64,000 nucleotides of DNA from Rhodococcus sp. B50 (GCF_013602415.1 NZ_WPAG02000002.1:992001-1056000), one strand, 5' to 3'; counted from the first letter of the stretch, positions 1 through 8,134 are shown. The notes: generated by a model from the sequence alone, not told the origin. A program made the numbers and translations.

Positions 1-243
1 AGCGCCGTCGTAGACGACGGGTACGAGCTCGCCGTTGATCGTCACCGACTCGACGGAATCGCCGATGAAATCGAGCCAGGCCTCGTCGGTCGAAGCAGTG
101 AATTCGAGCGTCGTGACCGTCGGGAATCCGGTGCGGCGGGCGTCGACGGCACCCCGCAGGTCGAGTTCGACGCGGTAGGAGTGCACGTCGAGTGCGCGGG
201 CGCGGGCGGCGGTTTCGGCACGGGTCAGATTCGCAGAGCTCAC
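1..243 (-). CDS. pepN: Aminopeptidase N, N-terminal part (cut by window edge)
   Basis: The visible 81 codons start at a GTG (243) and read SSANLTRAETAARARALDV followed by a beta-rich segment with ELDLRG and VTINGELV. This matches the start of actinobacterial M1-family aminopeptidase N, a cytoplasmic zinc enzyme that removes N-terminal residues from peptides. The zinc site (HExxH) would lie downstream, outside the window. A GGA-type ribosome site sits about 8 bases before the GTG. The gene runs off the left edge, so completeness cannot be judged. Confidence 0.8.
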   Translation of the reverse strand, partial: MSSANLTRAETAARARALDVHSYRVELDLRGAVDARRTGFPTVTTLEFTASTDEAWLDFIGDSVESVTINGELVPVVYDGA

Positions 244-293
244 GAGTTCCGATCCTGCCACCACACGTCCGGACTCGACGGGATTAGCGGGTG

Positions 294-1139
294 TCAGGCA
301 CCGATCGCCTCGGCCGCCGGTGTCGCGGGACGTCCGATGAGGCGTTCGAGATCTCCGCTGTCGGTGTCGAGCGCGCCGACGGCGATGCCTGCGTCGGAGT
401 CGGCGAGCACGGCGGCGAACTGTGTGGGGACTCCGGCGTTCTCGAGGATTTTCGCGTACTCCTCCTTGGGCAGATCCTTGTAGGTGACGGGTACGCCGAC
501 GATGCCGGAGAGGACCTCCGCCAGTTCGGTGTAGGTCAGTCGCTGACCGCCGAGTTCGTAGACGGCACCGGCGTGTCCCTCGGTTGCAAGAACCGCGGCC
601 GCGGCTTCGGCGAAGTCCTTACGGGCCGCTCCGGCAACGCGGCCGGTGCCGGCCGAGCCGAACAGCGCCCCGGTGGCGGTGGCTGCGGCGACCGAGTTGT
701 CGTAGTTCTCCCAATACCAACCGTTGCGCAGGAGGGCATGGTCGATGCCGGAGGCGGCGAGCAGTTCCTCGGTGGCCTTGTGTTCGCCGGCGAGGATCAG
801 CGGGCTCGTCGCCGCGTGCAGGATCGAGGTGTAGGCGATGAACGTAACGCCCGTGGTCTTGGCGGCTTCGATGATGTTGGTGTGCTGGGGCAGTCGCTGC
901 CCCACTTCGCTGCCGGAGACGAGGAGAAGCTTGTCGACATCGGCCAGCGCCTCGCGTAGTGCCGTCGCATCGGCGTAGTTCGCAACGCGGACCTGCACTC
1001 CGTCGACGGCCAGGTCGGCGGCCTTCGCCGCGTCGCGCACGACGGCGACGATATCGGTGGCGGCGATTCCGCGGGCGCGGAGAGCGGAGATGGTCAGGCG
1101 GCCGATGTGGCCGGCGGCTCCGGTGACGGCGATGGTCAT
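294..1139 (-). CDS. NmrA-like NAD(P)-dependent oxidoreductase (QorB-type)
   Basis: 281 residues. The N-terminus TIAVTGAAGHIGRLT is a Rossmann nucleotide-binding loop (TGAxGxxG) typical of NmrA/atypical SDR proteins that reduce quinones or sense the NADP state. Later segments (YTSILHA, LRNGWYWEN, YELGGQ) fit NAD(P)H:quinone reductase 2-like proteins. The start at 1139 has AGGAG seven bases upstream; an in-frame extension to 1211 would cross the operator and is less likely. It is divergent from the HxlR regulator at 1263, which probably controls it in response to quinone or electrophile stress (inference). Confidence 0.85.
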   Translation of the reverse strand: MTIAVTGAAGHIGRLTISALRARGIAATDIVAVVRDAAKAADLAVDGVQVRVANYADATALREALADVDKLLLVSGSEVGQRLPQHTNIIEAAKTTGVTFIAYTSILHAATSPLILAGEHKATEELLAASGIDHALLRNGWYWENYDNSVAAATATGALFGSAGTGRVAGAARKDFAEAAAAVLATEGHAGAVYELGGQRLTYTELAEVLSGIVGVPVTYKDLPKEEYAKILENAGVPTQFAAVLADSDAGIAVGALDTDSGDLERLIGRPATPAAEAIGA

Positions 1140-1190
1140 GGGACTCCTCGAAGTGGTCGAGCAGGGGATCGGGAACGTCACCATTCCATC

Positions 1191-1207
1191 ACTTACTTTT
1201 TGTAAGT
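1191..1207. promoter_or_regulatory. Palindromic operator, probable HxlR site
   Basis: ACTTAC-TTTTT-GTAAGT is a perfect 6-bp inverted repeat with a 5-base spacer. It lies in the 123-bp gap between the divergent NmrA reductase and HxlR genes. HxlR/QorR regulators are known to bind such short GTAAG-type palindromes; the assignment here rests on position and symmetry. Confidence 0.65.
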
Positions 1208-1262
1208 GCAACTATTCAAGCTAGTACCGACCTTATTTATAGTCCCCGTATACTCTGGATTC

Positions 1263-1637
1263 ATGAGCACCGATCGCCTCCCCGAAGCCAATGTCTTCGC
1301 GCGCGAGTGCCCGTCGCGTCCGGTGCTGCAGAGCATCACCGGGCGATGGGGCGTACTGGTGCTGGCGGCACTTGTCGACGACACGCGCCGGTTCTCGGAG
1401 CTGCGCCGCCGGGTCGACGGTGTGAGCGAACGCATGCTGGCGCAGACCCTGCAGACCCTCGAACGCGACGGCCTGATCCACCGAGCCGTCCTGGGGACGA
1501 TTCCCCCGCACGTCGAGTACTCCCTCACCGACCTCGGACACCGCATCACGGCGCCCCTGCTGACGCTCATCGACGTCGTCGAAGGCTCGATGCCCGACAT
1601 CGTCGCCGCGCAGGACGAGTACGACCGCACCCACTGA
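1263..1637 (+). CDS. HxlR-family winged-helix transcriptional regulator
   Basis: 124 residues, normal for the family. It begins with CPSRPVLQSITGRWGVLVL, containing the early Cys of redox-sensing HxlR proteins. The winged helix follows (RRFSELRRRVDGVSERML as recognition region, then ERDGLIHR and VEYSLTDLG in the wing). It is divergent from the NmrA-type reductase and shares a palindromic operator with it, a common arrangement for quinone- or aldehyde-responsive pairs. The ATG at 1263 is chosen because the longer frame would start inside the operator. Confidence 0.85.
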   Translation: MSTDRLPEANVFARECPSRPVLQSITGRWGVLVLAALVDDTRRFSELRRRVDGVSERMLAQTLQTLERDGLIHRAVLGTIPPHVEYSLTDLGHRITAPLLTLIDVVEGSMPDIVAAQDEYDRTH

Positions 1638-1690
1638 TCCGGGCCGCGCGAACCGCGCCCACCGGCCTGGATGGGACTGACAAAATGAAG

Positions 1691-1709
1691 CGGCCGGTCG
1701 TTCCGGCCG
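1691..1709. other. Short GC hairpin upstream of the AhpD-like gene
   Basis: CGGCCGG-TCGTT-CCGGCCG, a perfect 7-bp stem with a 5-base loop, lies between the HxlR gene and the next start codon. It has no T-run and could be a weak terminator or a 5'-leader hairpin. Confidence 0.35.
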
Positions 1710-1736
1710 GTGTCGCCCGCCGGAAGGACATCCACG

Positions 1737-2174
1737 ATGGCGCACGTCAATCTCGGTAAGCAGCACCCTGCCCCATACAGGAGCGTGCTGGCGCTGAACA
1801 AGGAGGTCGAGGAGGTCGTCGCCCGGGCCGGCCTCGATGCGAAGTTGGCCGAACTCGTGAAGATCCGGACATCGCAGCTCAACGGGTGCGCATTCTGCCT
1901 GCGCATGCACACGCGGGACGCGCTGGAGAAGGGCGAAACCACCGATCGTCTCGCGGTCCTCGCCGCCTGGTGGGAGTCGCAGTACTTCACCGACCAGGAG
2001 CGAGCCGCGCTCGCGCTCGCCGAAGAAGTCACACACCCCATGGAGCCCGGTCGTCACGAGTGGGACAACGGGTCACTGAGCGACGAGCAGGTCTCCTCGA
2101 TCACGTGGCTCGCGATCGTCATGAACGCGTGGAACCGCATCGCCGTCCGGAGCCACTACCCCGTCGCCCCGTGA
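1737..2174 (+). CDS. AhpD-like carboxymuconolactone decarboxylase-family protein
   Basis: 145 residues. The segment KIRTSQLNGCAFCLRMH carries the CxxC plus His of the AhpD-like alkylhydroperoxidase fold (Cys-Ala-Phe-Cys). These small all-helical proteins reduce peroxides through the redox-active cysteine pair, usually as oligomers. The start at 1737 has GGAAGGA nine bases upstream. The downstream convergent gene is a LysM protein. Substrate unknown; the family call is strong. Confidence 0.88.
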   Translation: MAHVNLGKQHPAPYRSVLALNKEVEEVVARAGLDAKLAELVKIRTSQLNGCAFCLRMHTRDALEKGETTDRLAVLAAWWESQYFTDQERAALALAEEVTHPMEPGRHEWDNGSLSDEQVSSITWLAIVMNAWNRIAVRSHYPVAP

Positions 2175-2201
2175 CCTGCACCGGCCGACCGGCCTCCGTC
2201 G

Positions 2202-2846
2202 TCAGAAGTTGGTGAGATTCGGGAAGAACAACACCTGCCCGACAGGGATCCTGTTCGGATCGGCGATGTGGTTGGTCGCCGCGATGATCGCGAACATCTC
2301 TGCATTGCCGTAGTGGTCCTCCGCGAGGGCCCGCAGGGTGTCGCCGGCGACGACCGTGTGCCGGTAGTTGAGTCCCGGGCGGATCAGCACGCGTCCGACC
2401 TCGACGCGATCGGGGTCAAGGATGTGATTCGGGAACGAGATCACCGGATACAGCTGCGCGTCGCCGTACCAGCGGCGTGCGAGCTCCGAGAGGGTCTCTC
2501 CCGCCACCACAGTGTGGTGTCCCACGTCCCCGAGTTCGGGAATCAGCAGTGAGCGACCGACCTGGATGACGCTCGGATCGGCGATGTGGTTGGCTGCCGC
2601 GAGCACCGGGAACAGGGTCCCGACGCCGTAGAAGTGTTGCGCCAATCCCGACAGTGTCTCGCCGGATGCGACGATGTGCCGTCTGGTGATGTACGGGATG
2701 AGCAGTTCCTGCCCGACGGTGATCTCGTCCGGATCTGTGATGCCGTTCGGAACAGCGATGACGGGGAACAGCGTCGCGTCGCCGTAGAACCTCTGTGCCA
2801 GCTTCGACAGGGTGTCGCCTGCGACGACTTCGTATTTCGTAACCAT
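2202..2846 (-). CDS. Four-LysM-repeat protein
   Basis: 214 residues made almost entirely of four LysM-like repeats of about 54 residues. Each begins like VVAGDTLSKLAQRFYG and continues with FPVIA..N.I.DPD.I.VGQ.L.IP. LysM modules bind N-acetylglucosamine polymers such as peptidoglycan. No signal peptide or membrane segment is visible, so an export route is not obvious. The ATG at 2846 gives the first repeat directly; an in-frame extension to 2930 adds a non-repeat N-terminus with no better ribosome site. Such all-LysM proteins may be scaffolds rather than enzymes (inference). Confidence 0.8.
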   Translation of the reverse strand: MVTKYEVVAGDTLSKLAQRFYGDATLFPVIAVPNGITDPDEITVGQELLIPYITRRHIVASGETLSGLAQHFYGVGTLFPVLAAANHIADPSVIQVGRSLLIPELGDVGHHTVVAGETLSELARRWYGDAQLYPVISFPNHILDPDRVEVGRVLIRPGLNYRHTVVAGDTLRALAEDHYGNAEMFAIIAATNHIADPNRIPVGQVLFFPNLTNF

Positions 2847-2972
2847 GGCCGTGCCTCGGGTGGTGGGGACGTCGGCGATTCGGATCGAGCCGCCGAGGAC
2901 CATGGTGCTCACGATCCGCAGGAGGGACACGCGTAGCGCGCTACCCGAATTCTGTACGAGGAGTTCCGTCGA

Positions 2973-3428
2973 CTACGTCGGTGGTAGCAATTCGAAGACC
3001 GGATGGTGATCGGCTTCGGCCACGAACCGCTCCACCGGGTCGTTCCTGCTCGCCTCGAAATATCGGCGAGTGGCGGACGCCAGCTCGACGTACTGCTGCA
3101 GGACGGGCCCGGCCTCCTCCCCTGATACCTCACGGATCGAGTAGCGGCGCGTGTCGCGACGTCTGCTGAGCTCGACCTCGCCGGCAGCACGCGCGTTGCG
3201 CACCCACCCCACCGATCCGTACGGGGCCACCAGCCAGCGTTTTCCGTGCAGATCGACGATCAGCACGGGGTTGCGGCGGATCTTCCCGGTGCGTCTACCG
3301 CGGGTGGTCAGCAGATAGGAGTGCGGCACCGATCCCGCACGAGTGAGAACGCTCATCGCGACGTTCTCGATGTGTCGCCACCGGCTCGGTCGGTAGGTGC
3401 GCTCGGGACGGAACGAACCGTCGGTCAT
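2973..3428 (-). CDS. F420-dependent nitroreductase-like (Ddn/DUF385) oxidoreductase
   Basis: 151 residues. The block LLTTRGRRTGKIRRNPVL followed by YGSVGWVRNARAAGEVEL is the signature of the split beta-barrel deazaflavin-dependent family (Ddn-like, PF04075) of actinobacteria. Such enzymes use reduced F420 to reduce quinones, nitro compounds or other electrophiles. It stands alone and convergent to nothing obvious. Substrate unknown. Confidence 0.82.
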   Translation of the reverse strand: MTDGSFRPERTYRPSRWRHIENVAMSVLTRAGSVPHSYLLTTRGRRTGKIRRNPVLIVDLHGKRWLVAPYGSVGWVRNARAAGEVELSRRRDTRRYSIREVSGEEAGPVLQQYVELASATRRYFEASRNDPVERFVAEADHHPVFELLPPT

Positions 3429-3570
3429 GGTCTGCCCTCATGCCCGCCGCGTACGGCACTCGGAACGTGTTCGACAAGGTTGGGGCACCGACGTCCGACG
3501 TACCCCGGGCTCCCTGAGCCGGGGCAGTGTGGCCGACATGTCCGCATGTGGCCGGTCGGGCGGCGACCTG

Positions 3571-3681
3571 TCAGTGCCGACTGGTGGATTCGTCGGTGAC
3601 GAGGCGGTACAGCACGTACACCGCGAACCACGCGATGAGCACCGACGCGATCACAAGCGCGATCTCGTAGAAGAGGACCAT
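3571..3681 (-). CDS. Small single-span membrane protein (36 aa)
   Basis: A 36-codon frame starts at ATG 3681 and ends at TGA 3571. It reads MVLFYEIALVIASVLIAWFA then VYVLYRLVTDES, giving one strong transmembrane helix (about residues 3-25) and a short polar tail. The amphipathic pattern and clean stop argue for a real small membrane protein; the ribosome site is weak, so this is not certain. No family is recognised. Confidence 0.45.
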   Translation of the reverse strand: MVLFYEIALVIASVLIAWFAVYVLYRLVTDESTSRH

Positions 3682-3718
3682 GTGCTCGATGCTACGACCC
3701 GCCGTGACTACCTGCCTG

Positions 3719-4445
3719 TTATCGCCGGAACTGTCCGCCGTGCCAGGCCGGCAGGGCGCGCGTTCCGAGTGCCACCTCGAGGGCCGCCTGTCCGGACAGT
3801 CGTGTCGAGTCCAGTACCGGTAACGGCGCGTCGTCCGGGGAGACCAGCAGCGGGATCTCGGTGCATACCAGCGCGACCGCGTCGCATCCAGAGTCCGCGA
3901 GTCGGCCGATGAGGTCCACGAAGGACGCCCGGGTCTCGTCCCGGAAGGCGCCGTGCACCAGTTGGTCGAAGATCGTCGCGTGTACCAGGGCTTGCTCGTC
4001 GCCTGCCGGGATCACGGCCTCGATCCCGCGTGCCGCCAGTTCGCGGGGATACAGAGGGGCCCCGCATGATGAACCGCGTTTCCAGGATGCCGACCCGTCG
4101 ATGCCCGGCACGCTGCGCCGCGTCGACCACGATGTCGATCAGGTGCAGCCCGGGAATTGCGAGTGGCTAGCCGGGTGCTTCGAGCGCGAGGTGGGCGGTG
4201 TTGTCCGGACATACGAAGAAGTTGCATCCGGCCTGGGCCAGACGATCGACACTGGTCACCAGCACGGCGCGCACCGCTTCGTAGTCCCCACGATCCCACG
4301 CAGGCATGCAGTGCTCGAAGGAGATGCAGTCCATGGTGACGTCCGGATGTGCCGGATGCCCGAGACGGTTACTGTGCTGACAGACCTCGCGCCAGCACAA
4401 CGAGGCACCTTCCCAGCTGTGGCCGAGGATTCCGACCTGTTTCAC
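3719..4445 (-). pseudogene. Asp/Glu racemase-family gene, inactivated by one stop and one frameshift
   Basis: Reading from GTG 4445 (GAGGG upstream) gives KQVGILGHSWEGASL and then NFFVCPDNTAHLALEAPG, with a CPDNTAH motif where many racemases have CNTxH. An in-frame TAG follows at 4167-4169. Reading continues in the same frame as PLAIPGLHLIDIV and GILETRFIMRG. Then one extra base in the GGGGCCCC run at 4056-4063 shifts the frame, after which PLYPRELAARGIEAVI and VALVCTEIPLLV (second catalytic Cys) follow to the normal end. The combined length of about 240 codons is normal for the family. The frameshift could be a sequencing error in the homopolymer, but the TAG is independent of it. Confidence 0.75.
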
Positions 4446-4460
4446 CCCTGCACCCCCTCT

Positions 4461-4506
4461 GCCTGTGGTCGCTCTCCGTGTGACGAGCGGGCTAGCGACC
4501 ACAGGC
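4461..4506. terminator. Long hairpin between the 24-codon ORF and the racemase pseudogene
   Basis: GCCTGTGGTCGCT at 4461-4473 pairs perfectly with AGCGACCACAGGC at 4494-4506, a 13-bp stem with a 20-base loop. It lies 10 bases past the stop of the small minus-strand ORF and 15 bases before the racemase start. No T-run follows, so it is a terminator or attenuator by position only. Confidence 0.5.
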
Positions 4507-4515
4507 GGTGACGGA

Positions 4516-4590
4516 TCAGGATCCGGTCTCGATCAGCTGCGTGATGACGGCGACGAGAACATCCGCGAGGAACGTTGCTGCAGAGCCCAT
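4516..4590 (-). CDS. Possible 24-residue hydrophobic peptide
   Basis: ATG 4590 opens a 24-codon frame with a hydrophobic middle (FLADVLVAVITQLIE) ending at TGA 4516. It is preceded by GAAGAGAAGAGGTAATCG, a strong purine-rich ribosome site with good spacing, and followed by a 13-bp hairpin. That gives the layout of an independent mini-gene or a leader peptide for the racemase gene. No family is recognised. The case rests on signals, not homology. Confidence 0.4.
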   Translation of the reverse strand: MGSAATFLADVLVAVITQLIETGS

Positions 4591-5042
4591 TCGATTACCT
4601 CTTCTCTTCGGTGTGCGGGTACGCGCGCTCGGGCGAGCGCAGACGGCCCAGCGCTGCAATGGCTTTCATCGCATCTGCCGGCTGGGGCAGACAGTAGACA
4701 ACTCCTGTTCCGCACACTCGGTGACCGACGCCACAGCCGAGGGGCCTTCCTCCCTCGGCAGGCTTCCTGGTCCCCGATCCGAAGGGTGCACAGTTTTCGA
4801 CTCTCGTCAGCCCATGATCGTCATAAGTGGGGATTATGACGATCAATGGTGGCGTCCCACCTTGCATCGAATCGTGCTCATCTGCTCCTGTTACTCGTGA
4901 CGAAACCAGAAACCGCGCTATTTTTGCAGCTCAAGCTATTTCATAACGTTTCGTTTCATCTCGTTCTCGATATGTTATTACGTAATTAAATAGGGTACGA
5001 TGCCCTTGAGCTGGGATTTCGATGCACCACGACGAGGACATC
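4591..5042. other. Gene-free stretch with a 12-bp inverted repeat and an AT-rich promoter zone
   Basis: No convincing coding frame is seen. It holds a perfect 12-bp inverted repeat, TGATCGTCATAA at 4815-4826 and TTATGACGATCA at 4834-4845, spaced by 7 bases. It then has an AT-rich segment (about 4917-4995) containing the palindrome ATTACGTAAT at 4977-4986, just upstream of the coiled-coil gene. The AT-rich part probably carries that gene's promoter. Confidence 0.5.
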
Positions 5043-6110
5043 ATGACCGACGCGCACTCCCCTGTACCCGAAGCGACCTCCGACGAGGACGACTTACCCA
5101 AGCCCCGGGTAGGACGTCCTCGGAAGTACGCCACCGCAGCAGACCGCGTGCGCGCCTACCGCGAACGCGAACGCGCCAAGAAGGAAGCAGCCGGCACGGC
5201 CCCGCCCGTCGTCGAGAGCCCCGACGACGCGGTCTCCACCCTTACGGCTGCCACCACCGCGCTGCGTTCGCTGGCCACCAACACCGTCGAGCAGTACGCC
5301 GCGATCGCCGAGCGGATCACCACCGCCGTTGACAAGCTCACCGACGCCGAGGCTCTCGAAGCGCAGATGACGCGGTCCGCCGCCGAACTGGCCAAGGTCA
5401 AAGCTGACGCCGACGCGAAGATCGTGCGACTACGCGAACAGCTCGCCCAGTCGCTCGAGGACCGCGACAACGCGGATGCCGCCGTCGCTGCCGTCGACGC
5501 CGAACTCGCCGATGCCCGTGCCGCTCATACCGAACAGATGCGCCGACTCGAAGAAGCGCACCATGCGGAACTGACGCGGCTGAAGGACGAGCACGCCGCG
5601 ACGCTGCAACGGTGGAAGGACGAGTTCGAGACCGCGACCGCCGAGCACGCGCGTGTCGTAGGTGAATTGCGCACGACCATTGTTCAGCAGGACGAGTCTC
5701 TCGCTTCGCAGCGGCGCGACCTCGCCGACATTACTTCGCAGCGCGACCGCGCGACCGGCGAGATTGCCGACGTGCGCGCCGAACTCGCGCGCGTGGAGGC
5801 GGCTCTCGAGCGGGAAGCCAGGGCCAGAGAACGTGTCGACACCGACCTCGCCGCCGAGCGCGAACGTACGTCCGACGTGCGGAGTCAACTCGAAGACTCG
5901 CGCATCACCGCGGCCACGGCGCAGGCCGCCGAGACTGCGGCACGGGAGCGGGGCCACGAACTGCGTGCCGAACTGGCGACGCTACGCGACGAGATCAATG
6001 CCCTACGCGCCGAGGCGAAGACGCTCCAGACGGAGAACGTCGAGCTCAGAGCCGAATCGAGTTCTGTGCGTGCCGAACTCGAAGCAGCGAGAGCACTCGA
6101 GAAAGGCTGA
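5043..6110 (+). CDS. AT-hook-like, long coiled-coil protein (KfrA-like architecture)
   Basis: 355 residues. A short acidic N-terminus leads into PRVGRPRKYATAADRVRAYR, an AT-hook-like GRPRK core with a basic stretch. From about residue 60 to the end the protein is one alanine/glutamate/arginine-rich coiled coil (heptads such as RLEEAHHAELTRLKDEHAA). The GRPRKY..A.R..AYR element recurs in hypothetical proteins of actinobacterial plasmids and elements (recollection, not searched), and the head-plus-coil layout resembles plasmid KfrA proteins. A DNA-binding, nucoid or partition role is inference. The ATG at 5043 is chosen for GAGGA seven bases upstream, over an ATG at 5022. Confidence 0.6.
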   Translation: MTDAHSPVPEATSDEDDLPKPRVGRPRKYATAADRVRAYRERERAKKEAAGTAPPVVESPDDAVSTLTAATTALRSLATNTVEQYAAIAERITTAVDKLTDAEALEAQMTRSAAELAKVKADADAKIVRLREQLAQSLEDRDNADAAVAAVDAELADARAAHTEQMRRLEEAHHAELTRLKDEHAATLQRWKDEFETATAEHARVVGELRTTIVQQDESLASQRRDLADITSQRDRATGEIADVRAELARVEAALEREARARERVDTDLAAERERTSDVRSQLEDSRITAATAQAAETAARERGHELRAELATLRDEINALRAEAKTLQTENVELRAESSSVRAELEAARALEKG

Positions 6111-6251
6111 GCCGTGGGCTGTTCACCAGACCCCCGTCCGTGAGCGACGGCTACGCACTCGGTCGATCGTCGCCGCCCACGCCGATCGACTCCCCACGGC
6201 AACGTCGGGTAGGCGAGCAGCATCGCGGGAAAGGATCGCGTTGGCCAGCAC

Positions 6252-6487
6252 TTACGTGTGCCGCGACGCAGAACTGGTGTGCCCGCTATCGAACGGCGGG
6301 TGCGGATCGTACTCGATCATCAACTGGACCGCCTTCGCGCGCTCCTCCCCTGCGGTCCGGGCGGCGAGCGAAAGTGCCATGACGATTCCGGCAGAGGCGC
6401 TGCTTCGGGGAGATACCGGAGCACTTCGTATGGGCCGACGACGTCCAGCGCGGTCAAGCCCGGGAACACGACAATGGCGATCTGCAC
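6252..6487 (-). pseudogene. DJ-1/PfpI-family gene remnant with internal deletion
   Basis: From GTG 6487 the frame reads QIAIVVFPGLTALDVVGPYE and VLRYLPEA, the N-terminus of DJ-1/PfpI (isonitrile hydratase-like) proteins. Near 6396 the homology jumps, in another frame, to SAGIVMALSLAARTAGEE and IEYDPHPPFDSG, the C-terminus of the same family. The central part, about 120 residues with the nucleophilic elbow, is missing, so no functional product is possible. Confidence 0.72.
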
Positions 6488-6563
6488 ACCGACACCCCAA
6501 CAGTCTGCGCACGTTCGCACTCAGAATGTCCCCGGTAGAGACCCGGATTTGTACAGGCCTGTG

Positions 6564-7004
6564 TCAGCCGATCTGCTCGAAGAGCGACACGATGATCCCG
6601 TCGGGTCCTCGCACGTAGGCCATCCGCACACTTTTCTCGTACTCGCCGATGCCGCCGACAAGTCCGTATCCCTGCGCAGCAACGGAGTCGACGGCCCCCT
6701 GGAGGTCGCCGACCTCGAACGACACATTGCGGATCCCGAGTTCGTTGGGCATCGCGGTCGGTGAGCCGGGAAGGTGCGCGGGTGTGATGAAGGTAGCGAG
6801 TTCCAGACGAACTCCTCCACCGGGCGGCCGAAGCACTGCAATGTCACAGTGCGTTCCCGGGATACCGCACACAGTCTCTGCAAACTCGCCTCGTACAGAC
6901 CCGGTGCCCTCCACCTCGAAACCCAGTCCGACGAAGAACTCCGTTGCCGCGTCGAGGTCCGACACGGTGAGGCCGATGTGGTCGAAACGTCGTATGTGTG
7001 CCAT
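6564..7004 (-). CDS. VOC-superfamily (glyoxalase-type) protein
   Basis: 146 residues with the paired beta-alpha-beta-beta-beta modules of the vicinal oxygen chelate fold. The first is RFDHIGLTVSDLDAATEFF and the second GIRNVSFEVGDLQGAVDSV, ending YVRGPDGIIVSLFEQI. The first His and the Glu in the terminal strand (VSLFE) are metal-ligand positions in the family. GGAGGGATCC precedes ATG 7004, a strong ribosome site. The reaction (lyase, dioxygenase or resistance protein) cannot be told. Confidence 0.85.
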   Translation of the reverse strand: MAHIRRFDHIGLTVSDLDAATEFFVGLGFEVEGTGSVRGEFAETVCGIPGTHCDIAVLRPPGGGVRLELATFITPAHLPGSPTAMPNELGIRNVSFEVGDLQGAVDSVAAQGYGLVGGIGEYEKSVRMAYVRGPDGIIVSLFEQIG

Positions 7005-7462
7005 GGATCCCTCCTTCGATGACGTCTTGTCCGTTCGAGGCCGGGACGGAGTCGGTCGCATTGCGACGTGCACCCTTGATCGAAGCATCTCGGACAAGCA
7101 TCCGCAGGCACAGTCCGATGCCCACCCATCTCCGATAGCAGTATGCCCACTCCCGCCTGACCGGTGTCGTCGGTGCTGGCGACCACGCCGAATGCGGTAG
7201 TCAACCTGCTGCCGTGCCTGATGGAACGGCGAGTCCGCCGCTCACCGCCTGGCGGGATCGATGAGTGGCTATGAAACACGCCAGCACTACAGTCACTTCG
7301 CAGGCGATCACGGGCGACAACGACGTCCTGAGTCCAGGTCTGATCGACTTCCTCGACGACGCGGTCCTGACCGTATGACACCCGAGCGACTGGAACAGAT
7401 ACCATTCTGAACACCTAGCCCGCCGATCAGACCCGGCACACGGCTCGACCCGAAAGCGAGAT
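7005..7462. other. Gene-free stretch upstream of a TetR gene
   Basis: About 460 bases between the divergent VOC and TetR genes. No coding frame, strong hairpin or operator-like palindrome was recognised. It presumably contains both promoters. Confidence 0.4.
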
Positions 7463-8134
7463 ATGGCCCGTCCGTCGAAACCTCTGATCAGTCGCGCAGC
7501 CGCCGTGACAGCGTCCATCGAGATCATCGATTCCGAGGGACTCGATGCTTTCAGCCTTCCACGCCTGGCCAAACACCTCGGAGTGCGAGCACCGTCGCTC
7601 TACCACCACTTCTCCGACAAGTCGGAGATTCTTGCCGCGGTCGCCCGGCAGATCGCCGGTGCCGGTACCCTTCCGCGGCGCAAGCCCGGCCCGGACTGGC
7701 CCGAGTTCTTCGTGAAAACCAGCTTGAATTTGCGCCGCTCGATCCTCAAACACCGCAATGCCGCACCGATCCTGCTGCAGTATCTGCCGCGTGATCTGTT
7801 GATCGGCACCTACGAGGACATCGCTGGGTTTCTCGAGGAGTCCGGTGTGCCCGCGCGTCTGCACGTGCAGATCCTCGACGGCATGGAACGCCTGACGCTC
7901 GGAGCGGTGCTCACCGAGGCGATGCGCAAGCCGGCTACCAAGTCCACGATCTTCCCGAACGTCGATCCCGCGTCGCAGCCCCTGTTGTCCAAGGCGCTCG
8001 CCGCGAACGAGATGACTTCCCAGCAGTTGTTCGAGGAAATGATCCGCAGCTTCCTCCACGGCGTGGTGCGCAACGAGAATGTAGCGACGACAGAGGCCGC
8101 GCACACCGGCAAGGTGAAGGTTTCGGCCGACTGA
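7463..8134 (+). CDS. TetR-family regulator, TetR_C type
   Basis: 223 residues. The N-terminal helix-turn-helix reads SRAAAVTASIEIIDSEGLDA through HLGVRAPSLYHHFSDKSEIL. The rest (residues 70-205) resembles the TetR-class C-terminal domain. It is a clear paralog of the TetR at 20288-20950, sharing RP.KPL.SR, IEIID.EG.DAFS.PR.AK and SLYHHF. It lies next to an aldehyde dehydrogenase remnant and the P450 genes, so it may once have served the same catabolic island. Ligand unknown. Confidence 0.88.
   Translation: MARPSKPLISRAAAVTASIEIIDSEGLDAFSLPRLAKHLGVRAPSLYHHFSDKSEILAAVARQIAGAGTLPRRKPGPDWPEFFVKTSLNLRRSILKHRNAAPILLQYLPRDLLIGTYEDIAGFLEESGVPARLHVQILDGMERLTLGAVLTEAMRKPATKSTIFPNVDPASQPLLSKALAANEMTSQQLFEEMIRSFLHGVVRNENVATTEAAHTGKVKVSAD

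Noticed and set aside
4595..4867. 90-codon minus-strand ORF over the 12-bp inverted repeat
   Set aside because: No ribosome site and no family resemblance; the inverted repeat and AT content suggest non-coding DNA.
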